Part shown: positions 1 to 7,128 of the stretch, piece after piece
How positions within the stretch are numbered: position 1 is the stretch's first letter
How the letters are laid out: the number at the start of each line of letters is the position of its first letter
Assembly: GCA_003573635.1 (NCBI GenBank)
Contig: QUTJ01031554.1
Span: forward strand, 1-12,701
DNA: 12,701 nt
Direction: 5' to 3'
Origin: Goniomonas avonlea
Lineage: Eukaryota; Cryptophyceae; Goniomonadida; Goniomonadaceae
Notes under the pieces: generated by a model
The model's database searches: none
Told to the model about the DNA's origin: nothing
What the model saw: the letters and a program-made list of their open reading frames with translations, nothing else
Made by a program: the position numbers and the translations under genes

Positions 1-2
1 TC

Positions 3-881
3 GACGGCCATGGGCCTCGACCGAGGCTTCGCGGAGAGCAGGTACCCGGCCGCGAGAACGGTGTGGCAGCACCGGTCGGACGACAAAGGGTGTGCGCATT
101 CCAAGCACACGGACAGATCGGAGTGGTCATCGCGGAAGCTGGATCTATGGGACCGCACACGTGCGTGCTGCAGCGCATGCACGACAGACTGACAGTAGGC
201 GAGGGCAACACGGCTGAGCGGCTTGTGTCACAGATTCTCCAGGCCATGGAGGCGGCGCCGTTCGACCCAGTACCGCCGTATCCATGGGCCCCGGACATTG
301 TGATTTGCCCCAGATGCGTGGTCTCATTCCGACGATCGGTGTTGGCTGGGTACCACATCGACGTCCTCATGATATGCCGGCGGGAGGGCCAGACGTGCGC
401 ATTGTGGTCTCAGGGCGTACCACCAACCGGGAACGCGTCGGCGGAGTTGCACGACGCTTTCGCGCGGACTGTGGTCGTAGGGATGCAGGACGACGTGGAG
501 GGGGTCTACGCGCCGGCAGGGCATCAACAGCTGAGGTGGCAGGAGTGGCAACTGCGCGGTGCGCCATACGAGGTGTGGTCGCATATCCGCAATGGGTGGC
601 CATACAACTACACCGACATCTTGGTAAAGCGCCAGACGAATCTCTCGGCGGTGAACGGGAAGTCCCTTCCCACGGGCGGACCCGATCCGCCGCGTTCAGC
701 GCAGAACGAGTTCACTCGAGTGGCGACCCGCACCCACAAGTGGGAAGGGCCGCTCAGCTATGTGCCTCAGATGTTGACGCCGATGCACTATGTGCCCAAG
801 GAGCGCGACGACGGCTCCTTGAAATGGAGGCTGGTGTTCGACTGTAAGAAGTCGAAACACAATACTCGACGGAGTTGGTGA
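3..881 (+). pseudogene. RT polyprotein N-terminus with RT motifs 1-2
   Basis: This frame is open from the left edge, so the true start lies outside the window; the GTG at 63 is only an internal codon. The C-terminal part reads LTPMHYVPKERDDGSLKWRL followed by VFDCKK, the usual RT entry motif (VPK...G..WRLV.D.R..N) ahead of catalytic motif A. Further upstream is a possible metal-binding pattern: ICPRC near 297, then a His and two more Cys within about 110 bases. This could be the end of a gag-like or linker region, but I do not recognise it. The frame ends at TGA 879-881. From about 863 the + strand frame 2 (TELVMVLYAEVDDAITIHAD) is also found in copy 2, so a frameshift just before the stop is more likely than a simple nonsense change. 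Confidence 0.7.
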
Positions 882-1865
882 TGGTGCTGTATGCAGAGGT
901 GGATGACGCTATCACGATCCACGCCGACGTCGATACAGTACAAGACGGATGAGCCGGACGCGTTTCTCGGCAAGCCGCGGTATTGGGAGCACCGCGATGC
1001 GGTCTCAGTGGTGAATCCGACAGACCACTCAGTGTGGCACCACAGTTACACATCTTTCGGTACCACGGATGGCCCCTGGATTCAGATGCAGGCGGCGGCA
1101 GCGGTCGCTGCGATGCGAGCGCAGGGCTGGGGCGATCACGAGGCTCACGAGGGGTGGATCGCGCCCACTGCACAGCTGGTGGTCACGATGGATGATTATT
1201 ACAGGACGGTCGANCCACGGTACCCTGGGGACGTTGAGGTTGGCCAGATTTATCTGGGCCACCTAACAGGTCTGCTCACGCGTTTGGGTGTCAGCTTCCA
1301 ACCAGAGGCCGACAAGACAATGCAAGGACTGGGCTTATCGTTCAAGGGTGTGGTGATTGACCCAGTAAACGACATGGCGTCGATACCAGAGTCGAAGATG
1401 CGCGGAGCGCTGCGACAGGCGGCGGAGCTGGTCGCAGAGGCGCACGCCAACCGCAGGCGAGTAGATGCACGCCGTTGCGCGAAGGTCGCGGGTCGCCTGA
1501 ATTACATGGCGGCGTACACACGGGGGCCGAGCGCATATCTACGATTTCATACGGACGCTGTACGCTCCGAGGGAGCTGGAGCTCAACCTGAACGGGACGG
1601 ATTGGAAGGGCCTGAGAGGCAATCCATTCGCCGCGTTCAGAAGCGACAGACGGATCATGGGCCGCGACTCGGCGGTCCAGGTTATGCCGGTTTGACGGTA
1701 CGACTGCGGCCCGAGGCAGAGGAGGCTTGCAAGTGGTGGACCCGTCACGGCTTGGCGCGCAACGGGGTCCGGATGTACCTACCGTTCACGCACAAAAGAT
1801 TGTGGTGGCCACGCAGGTTCGATGGACTTCAACGGAACCGACGAGGAACATTTCTTTATCAGTAA
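882..1865 (+). pseudogene. Reverse transcriptase palm and thumb (DIRS type)
   Basis: The RT domain would copy element RNA into DNA. Motif B is visible as SFGTTDGPW (about 1053-1079), followed by an Ala-rich helix ending in RAQGW. Motif C is TMDD (1185-1196), where many families have YxDD. The region after the palm (LLTRLGVSFQPEADKT, then about 35 residues with G.VIDP) and KVAGRLNYMAAYTRG match the RT connection/thumb of DIRS elements. From about 1537 to 1690 frame 1 carries the conserved reading (FIRTLYAPRELELNLN, then TDWKGLRGNPF), which is also preserved in copy 2. The frame then returns with RPEAEEACKWW. Base 1213 is N. An in-frame TGA (879-881) separates this stretch from the N-terminal part. 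Compensating frameshifts make it a pseudogene as it stands. Confidence 0.8.
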
Positions 1866-1889
1866 TGTGTCCCGGGCCGGACAACCAAA

Positions 1890-2297
1890 CAAGGTCCGGA
1901 ATACCAGTGTTGACGTCGGACGCTTCAGGCGAGGGACTGGGTGGCTGGTTCGATTCCGAGAGCTATACTGTGTACTTCACACCCAAGCTCAAGGTCAAAC
2001 TCGCGGAGGGTCGCATATCGGCGCGTGGGAATTGATGGGCGCATTGGTACTACTTCAGAGGGTGGGACCCTCTCTGGTGCCGATGCCGCTCCAGGACGGT
2101 CGCGTGCTTATGTGGATTGACAACACGCGAGCGGTTGCCGCTATCAACAAGGGTTACAGCCCGAGAGTCGAGATTGATCAGATCGCCAAGGAGTTCGCGC
2201 GTACGGCGGCGACACTCGGACTGGACGTGATCGCAACTCATATTCCGGGTAGGATCAATGTGCTAGCGGACGCGCTGTCACACACAGACAAGCCCGC
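1890..2297 (+). pseudogene. RNase H domain of the DIRS-like element
   Basis: RNase H would remove element RNA from the RNA:DNA hybrid. The four expected acidic residues can be placed. The first Asp is in TSDASGEGLGG (Asp codon about 1919, frame 2). The Glu is in WELMGALVLLQ (about 2029, frame 1). The second Asp is in MWIDNTRAVAAINKG (about 2119, frame 1). The last Asp is in INVLADALS (about 2269, frame 1), preceded by HIPGR. The first motif and the rest are in different frames, so an indel lies near 2020. Catalytic residues are intact while the frame is broken, which points to fairly recent inactivation or sequence error. Copy 2 keeps the WELMGAL segment but lacks the first-Asp segment. Confidence 0.82.
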
Positions 2298-2794
2298 GAA
2301 GCGACGACGGCGGATTACGTCTTCGACGAGACAATCTGCAGGGAGTTGGAGGCCACGCACGGCATTTGGCATACGGCAGAAGCGTTCGCAGACTTCCTTG
2401 GCCTTAACGCTCTCTGCCCTTGATGGTGCTGGCTGCGGCGAGCTTCTTCAAGGAGCTGCTGCAAGGGGAAGACTGGTTCATCAACCCCGATTTCGCCAAG
2501 CTCGCAGAGTTGGTTGAGCACTTGGGACGCCAAGTTGCTGAGGATTTTAGCGCCACTCTCATCAGGCCGCGTTTCCGCACCGAGGCTGAGATCAGCCTGC
2601 GTGAAACCCTCTCGTCTTTGGGTTTCCGTTTGATTCGGACATACCCTCGCTTCGCCAACGGCACACACCCATCACTGTTCCGTGTCATACGCCCACTCAT
2701 GCACTGGTCTGAGTTCCCATCCTCACTGCCCACCCGCGTGATCGCATCCCCACCTCGGTGGGATGTGGAGATCTGGCGTCGGCAAGGTCGCTGA
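2298..2794 (+). pseudogene. Post-RNase-H tail of DIRS polyprotein
   Basis: Two abutting frames carry this region: frame 3 (about 2298-2423, with THGIWHTAEAFADFLGLNAL) and then frame 2 (2420-2794, with GEDWFINPDFAKLAELVEHL followed by LIRPRF). The NP.FA...V..L...LI.P pattern resembles the conserved segment that follows RNase H in many DIRS-type polyproteins (W.NPPF...V..L...LVVP.W). Its biochemical role is not settled. Some DIRS elements carry a Dam-like methyltransferase after RNase H, but I see no DPPY-type motif, so I do not call one. The end at 2794 is simply the frame-2 stop; the protein probably continued into the next region through another frameshift. Confidence 0.5.
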
Positions 2795-3553
2795 CGCCGG
2801 CCCGCAGGAGCAAAGGGAGAGGCCCCGACCGACCCGAAGATGGCGGAGCCTTGAATCCATCGGAGTGCAGAGCGGCCGCACCAGGAGAGTTCGACGGAGC
2901 GAGACGCGTATTGGACGGACTACTTTTCGCAGCCCCATAGCGTTGTGTGGGACTTCGAGCTTTTTGACCCGACCATCCGATCGCCGACGGGTCGGACACC
3001 GAGCGGATGGCATTGCCACCTTTCTTCAACGCCGACGAGGCCGTGCGGAAGATCGAGGAGAAGGCGTTGGTGAAGAAGACACGGAACCTGTCTTTGTTCT
3101 GTCCGAGCGACAGGGCCGACGCGCCCGTGCCCGAGTTTACGGAGCCCGAGCGACGCAGGACATGGCGCCGGCGCAAGAGGTGCACAACATCGAGATGGGC
3201 GTGATTGGCAAGTGCCAATCGAAGGACTGCCCCTGCACAGGCGAGCCCGGAGTCACATGCGTCACTTGTGGTGTATCGCAGTGCTGGTGGTGCACCGGCA
3301 TGCTGCAGGTTGCGGTGTGCAGTGCGCACAATGCAGGCAGGACGACGTCAGAGTGGGACTCACGGTGGTACCTGGCGAGGAGGACATCTTCCAGGACTTC
3401 GTCGTCAAGGCCACAGAGGAAGGCAGTGCGAAGTTTGAGACAGAGGCGTGCGCATCGACGGCGGACAACCTGTTCCGACGTGTCCGCCGTGGGCACGCAC
3501 ACTTGCCGTGTATGCGTGCCCTACCATGCCGACCTCCGTACTTCTCTGCCATT
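2795..3553 (+). pseudogene. Unrecognised region with Cys-rich putative zinc-binding module, between RNase H tail and recombinase
   Basis: Protein-like stretches continue across three frames. Frame 2 (about 2900-3000) has YWTDYFSQPHSVVWDFELFD. Frame 1 (3007-3160) has MALPPFFNADEAVRKIEEKA. Frame 3 (about 3165-3340) holds a dense Cys cluster. Frame 2 (3340-3480) has VVPGEEDIFQDFVVKATEEG. The cluster at about 3213-3330 has spacing C-x4-C-x-C-x7-C-x2-C-x4-C-x2-C-x8-C-x2-H, which could bind two zinc ions. I do not recognise the family. It does not match the CCHC knuckle of retroviral-type gag. Its position between RNase H and the recombinase suggests an accessory domain of the element or the N-terminal part of the recombinase ORF. 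An inserted foreign fragment is possible but less likely, because coding-like sequence continues on both sides. Confidence 0.4.
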
Positions 3554-4428
3554 ATGTTTATTCACGGATGGATTTTGTCACCAGGAGACGATATCCAACG
3601 ATATCTCCGCGATTCGCTTCTGGTGTATGGTGTGGCTTCGCTTTTCCGAAGGGGAGAACCCCTGTGAGTCGCGCTGAAGTACGCCGACGAGTACGGCATC
3701 AAGAACGACAAGTCGAAGATCGCGATCGAACGTAGCTGGCTGGAGCTTTACGTGGCTTGTTTCCTAAACGGCCCGGACCCGTGGGCCATTGTTTCGTGTT
3801 CGCGTTGTTGATCTGCGCATGCACCATGCTGCGGCGGAATGGAACAACGGCCGAAAGACTGTCAGCTAACGTGACCATTCAGGCAATAGCGAACCAGGAG
3901 TTTATTCAGGTTCTGGCCAGTAACGAGAAGAACCAGAAAGCACGGGTGCGGACCTTTCGTTACATCACGCACGATAACGCCACAGGGCTGCCGTTCTACT
4001 CCTGGGCCCGATCGGTGCTCGATCGCCGAGTCAGGAGCGGCCCACTTATATGCACGCCGAACAACGCCAGGTTCGGCAACAGGGAATGGAGCGCTTGCCT
4101 CAACCACTTCTACGGATTCCTCCACACCATCAACGTGAAGGTGAGGCGCGAGGACCTCGGGATTCAGTCCTTCCGCAAGTGGTTCGCGGCTGACTTGTTG
4201 CGTCATGGCACCATCGGTTTTGACCAGCTGAAGGCGCTCAGATATTGGGCGTCGGATGCGTGTAAGATCTACGCGGGAGAGGACGTACGCCAACGGCTGG
4301 GGCTGCTGAAGGGATTCGCGGAGCCGCGAGCTCCCTTCTCGAGTACCGAGTTTGAGGGGCTCCAGAGGAAGGTTCGCGTGCAGGTGGCGTCCACCGCCGA
4401 GGGCGGGGCTGGAGGGTCCCACCTCTGA
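3554..4428 (+). pseudogene. Tyrosine recombinase (DIRS-type integrase)
   Basis: Tyrosine recombinases insert DIRS elements by site-specific recombination of a circular cDNA. The catalytic half is open at 3757-4428. In its numbering, box I Arg is at 26-27 (TMLRRNGTTAERLS) and the beta-hairpin Lys is near 58 (NEKNQ). Box II is QSFRKWFAADLLRHG (137-151, Arg140), then RYWAS (162-166), and the candidate nucleophile is Tyr172 (KIYAGED). The HxxR His is replaced by Gln137. Upstream, frame 2 (3554-3667, stop at 3665-3667, continuing to about 3800) has RYLRDSLLVYG, then about 20 residues on YADEYGIKNDKSKIAIERSW, a plausible N-terminal DNA-binding core domain. It is separated from the catalytic part by a frameshift near 3790-3830. 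The last codons (GGAGGSHL, stop 4426-4428) overlap the start of inverted copy 2, so the native C-terminus may be replaced. Confidence 0.75.
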
Positions 4429-5235
4429 AGCAACACTAGTGCACCCATCAATTCCCACACACTTGTGCGCGACTTCCATCACGAAGCTCGTGTGTGAAGG
4501 ACATGGTATAGTGCTTGAAAGTGAACCAGCTTTCACCCAGAACCAGCTTTCACCCAGTCTGTTGCCCAATCCACCAGTTGCATGCCTCCTCTGCCTCAGG
4601 TAATAGCAGAACCGTGAAACCCTCATCCCACAACTTTGCAACCGGCAGAACTTGGACCACTGAGCCACACCCTATGTTCTGCCTGTCACTCCCGGACACG
4701 GTGAATGGATTGCTGCTTTGGTCCTTCCAATCAGTCTTGTTCAGGTAAAGTTCCAGCTCTCTCGGAGCATGCAGTGTCTGAATAAAATTGTAGATGTGTG
4801 CCCGGCCTTCTCAGAAATATGCCACTTTATAACTCACGTGGCCCATGACCTTAGCACAACATCATGCATCCACCCGCGTGCCGTTTGTGTGCACTTCAGT
4901 GACCAACTCGGGCTTGCCTCTCTGTGCACCGTTGACACTGTGCCGTTTATGGGGTCAATCACCACAGCTTGGATGACAGACCGACACGGCACATCATCAG
5001 GTTAGAAGCTGACACCCAGACACGTAAGCAGGCCAGTCAGATGGTTCAGGTAAATCTGACCTATCTTGACATCCCCAGGGTACCATGGTTCAACTGCTCC
5101 GTAACAATTGTCCATCAAGACTGCCAACTGCGTCGAGGGCACGATCCGCCCCTCATGGGCCTTGTGGCTCCATCCAGGTGCACACATTGCAGACCTCCGC
5201 TGCCGCTTGGTGGTCGTCGGTTTGCAGGATGACAC
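4412..5235 (-). mobile_element. Inverted, deleted second copy of RT/RNase H from a related DIRS-like element (copy 2)
   Basis: The reverse complement follows copy 1 closely. It runs from the palm (about 5235, copy 1 about 1085) through the PWYPGDVKIGQIYLNHLTGL block (4990-5090, copy 1 about 1220-1280), the thumb (GTGGTGATTGACCC at about 4950) and the APRELEL block (about 4760). It continues with the PEAEEAC.WW block (about 4585) and then jumps to the RNase H WELMGALVLLQ block (4412-4460, copy 1 about 2025-2070). About 270 bases, including the first RNase H Asp, are missing. Motif C reads LMDN instead of TMDD, so catalysis is lost. Many stops and indels make this clearly older or more decayed than copy 1. 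Part of its 3'-side deletion zone holds a 17-bp tandem duplication (4524-4557). Confidence 0.85.
4524..4557. repeat. Perfect 17-bp tandem duplication in copy 2
   Basis: AACCAGCTTTCACCCAG occurs twice back to back (4524-4540 and 4541-4557). It sits where copy 2 has lost the first part of RNase H, so it may mark a repair scar at the deletion. Confidence 0.9.
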
Positions 5236-5340
5236 AATGGTCTACAATACCTCCACGGAGTTGGCAAGGGTGCTATACACAGAGGTCAACGATGCTATTG
5301 TGATCATGTCGATCCAATACAAGACGGACAAGCACGCCTC
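5235..5340 (+). mobile_element. Reinverted RT fragment of copy 2
   Basis: On the + strand this matches copy 1 about 855-955: ACGGAGTTGG, then GTGCTAT.C.GAGGT...GATGCTAT, then GTCGAT..A.TACAAGACGGA. The translation YNTSTELARVLYTEVNDAIV parallels copy 1 frame 2. The adjoining RT palm fragment is on the - strand, so this short piece has opposite polarity to the rest of copy 2. A local inversion or a separate insertion would explain it. Relative to copy 1 it has a 7-base deletion before GTCGAT. Confidence 0.7.
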
Positions 5341-5409
5341 CAACAATACTGTTTTATCTGGCGTAACTCTCCATGGGTGATCGCCTGGCAGGCACCTGGT
5401 GATGGTGAA

Positions 5410-5469
5410 GTACTGCCAGTACACTATTGGGTAGTACAAGAGCTACAGTACACTACTGGGTAGTACAAA
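5410..5469. repeat. 29-bp-period tandem repeat with small palindrome
   Basis: CAGTACACTA(T/C)TGGGTAGTACAA occurs at 5417-5440 and 5446-5469, with period 29. The first copy is preceded by the perfect hairpin GTACTG-C-CAGTAC (5410-5422). The repeat lies just outside the copy 2 fragments. It could be a remnant of element terminal sequence, but nothing proves that. Confidence 0.85.
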
Positions 5470-5592
5470 GCTCAATCACTTTGCCATGCTCAATGAGCAC
5501 TTCACAAAACCATTGTGCCGCTGCACGCTGGCGATCATGTGGCATTCAGTGAATCGCCATCCAATCATCAAAAACCTTGCTTGCATTGAAAT

Positions 5593-5665
5593 AAATTCCA
5601 AATGGTCAAAATTGCAAGGTGGAATTCCAAAATGGTCTGTTAAAATGGTGCACCATTTGGAATTT
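5593..5665. repeat. Nested inverted repeats and 16-bp palindrome (possible foldback/MITE remnant)
   Basis: AAATTCCAAATGGT (5593-5606) is exactly inverted as ACCATTTGGAATTT (5652-5665). The same core recurs as TTCCAAAATGGT near 5625. AAATGGTGCACCATTT (5643-5658) is a perfect 16-bp palindrome. Repeated inverted copies of one core in an AT-rich spacer suggest a foldback element or a subterminal repeat of a DNA transposon. No coding sequence accompanies it. Confidence 0.8.
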
Positions 5666-6445
5666 GAAGTACTTGTCCAAGCCCACAGCCGCCATCGACT
5701 TGTCTTGATGGAGGTAGATCAAGTAGTCTGAGAAGTGGTGTCTTCAACGCTTCTCCCATCCCCCCAATACTTGGGGAGGTCCGAAACACTTCTCATCTTC
5801 GCTTGCCTTCACAGCTTTACGTGCAGGTGAGTCACCTTGTGCTGAAGTTGCCGGCATGTTGTCGACCCAGTGGTGTAGTATTCACCGGGTTCCATATTGG
5901 TATACAGGTCAGTTCAACCTTGTGCAACACACTTGCCACAGGCAAAAGAGTCCTTTAGTGAACTGCCAGGACCTCAATAGGGATGCAGCTGGCGTGAAAC
6001 CAGTGCCTACATTGACCACCTGTTCGGCCTCAGCCAGTCGAGCTGGTGGCACTGCTTTCTCAGGACAGTCGGAGTTGCAACAAACCGTCAAGAAGTGGTT
6101 GGGGTTCAAGGCCGCCCTGACTTCGCCAGGCTGGTGTTGCATGTAGTGGCAAGTATGGTCCTGTATCAACGTGTAATCAGCACTAAAGGTGGAGCACCAT
6201 CGGCCACCTGGGCTACTGGAGCCTCCAATAGTGCAGGAATTGGTGTACCATGAACCACAATAAAAATTGTTGGGTCTGGTCGCTGACGAGGCTGCACACA
6301 TCAAGTTGTTCTGGGCAGCACGTCAACGGAACAGCCCAATTTGGGACTGGCATCCAACAGGCACACATCAGTCAACTCACCCGTCCGCCCGGTCACACCA
6401 GGTCCGCTCGGGCTTCACCTTCTTCAGCAAGTTCCGAGGGCCTAA

Positions 6446-6507
6446 CCTCATCGGATGCCCCTCCTCGCCACACTGAGGCAGGACCTCATTGGATGCCCCA
6501 CCTCGCC
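6446..6507. repeat. 25-bp direct repeat
   Basis: ACCTCATCGGATGCCCC.CCTCGCC (6446-6470) recurs as ACCTCATTGGATGCCCC.CCTCGCC (6483-6507) with two differences. Both lie in a frame-open but unrecognised stretch. Nothing indicates a function. Confidence 0.85.
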
Positions 6508-7060
6508 TCGTCTGCCTCAAAACCACCGAAAATATCAGATGGTCCATAACACTGTTCATCCTCAGTAGAACCCACTGACGAGCTGTTTTCCTTGGGAAAC
6601 TTGAAGTGCAGTGATGTGCCTGCTCATAGTGTTTTTCTGGCCCATCCTCCCTCACCTACATGCATGTCACACTTTGGAGCATGTGTCCCCTCGCCCCTTG
6701 GTGCCCCATCTCCCTCTGTGACTTTGGGTTCCACAGTGGTTATTGTACCCAAGCCTTAATCAGTTAGCCTATTAGCCCATCAGCTTATCACCTATCTTGA
6801 TCAGTTAGTGCTGTTGTCTCCTGCTAAATCAATCGTGTGGCACTTGCTGTGTGAGCAGTTAGTCTACAAGGTAAAATGCTCCCACTGGACCACGCTAGCG
6901 CGTACACACCAGCTAATCACAGCTGCGTGAAGTCACGTAGCTCTGTTCCCCTATCAGCATATGGTTTGGGAGTGTGACAATGGTTGTGTGTGTGCAAGTG
7001 GGTGTGGGGGTCCCTGTGGTGCTGATGTGGGTAAGGGTGTGAGTGCAAGCCTGTCCGTAC
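6508..7060. other. Spacer downstream of the SAC3/GANP exons; no gene recognised
   Basis: This lies 3' of the last supported exon of the minus-strand gene and should contain its remaining 3' exons if the gene is complete. A possible terminal exon is the - strand reading GEQSYVTSRSCD ending at a TAG (6913-6915) after an AG near 6951, but it is short and unsupported. Otherwise I see only short ATCAGTTAG repeats near 6759 and 6800 and no clear polyadenylation context. Confidence 0.35.
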
Positions 7061-7128
7061 CTGCGCTGTCCCCGTGCCCTGCCTCCGCCGCACCAACAAC
7101 AAGCTTCCACACGAGATGCGGCGGCAGC
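7061..7128 (-). CDS. SAC3/GANP exon x12: WKLVV segment
   Basis: It encodes LPPHLVWKLVVGAAEAGHGD and ends AGCGCAG|GTACGG, a good donor. The only AG whose phase fits x11 is the second one of GCGCAGAG. WKLV is a conserved island in the C-terminal part of GANP-type proteins. The strong donor implies at least one more exon below 7061, which I could not identify. Confidence 0.55.

Larger units (their letters stand above)
1..4428 (+). mobile_element. Decayed DIRS-like tyrosine-recombinase retrotransposon (copy 1, left end outside window)
   Basis: On one strand the sequence shows, in order, RT N-terminal motifs, RT palm, RNase H, a post-RNase-H NP.FA tail, a Cys-rich stretch and a tyrosine recombinase. 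RT-RNase H followed by a tyrosine recombinase, with no integrase seen, is the order known for DIRS-class retrotransposons, which integrate through a circular intermediate. The reading frame changes at least near 863, 950, 1540, 1690, 1870, 2020, 2298, 2421, 3007, 3165 and 3340, and stops interrupt it at 879 and 3665. The copy is therefore inactive, unless some indels are assembly errors. I did not find inverted terminal repeats or the internal complementary region. The left end is not in the window, and the right end abuts copy 2 at about 4412-4428. The DIRS class is fairly sure; the subfamily is not determined. Confidence 0.82.
5340..6445. other. AT-richer spacer without a supportable gene
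   Basis: Apart from the repeats listed separately I see no gene here. The longest frame is on the - strand (5909-6304, about 131 codons) and is Cys-rich (for example LTVCCNSDCPEKAV and LFCLWQVCCT). It has no recognised motif and no homology that I can see with either DIRS copy. A CCCC/GGGG mini-hairpin sits near 5761-5776. Old transposon remnants are the most likely content. Confidence 0.5.

Noticed and set aside
2298-2794. Dam-like methyltransferase as in some DIRS elements
   Set aside because: I see no DPPY or FxGxG-type motif; the NP.FA pattern fits the post-RNase-H tail better.
2697-3329. 210-codon minus-strand frame
   Set aside because: It is antisense to the Cys-rich and post-RNase-H regions, with no motif and an Arg/Ser/Ala-rich composition typical of shadow frames in GC-rich DNA.
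3862-4668. 268-codon minus-strand frame
   Set aside because: It is antisense to the tyrosine recombinase and then runs into copy 2; only the copy 2 part (WELMGAL block) has meaning, in another frame.
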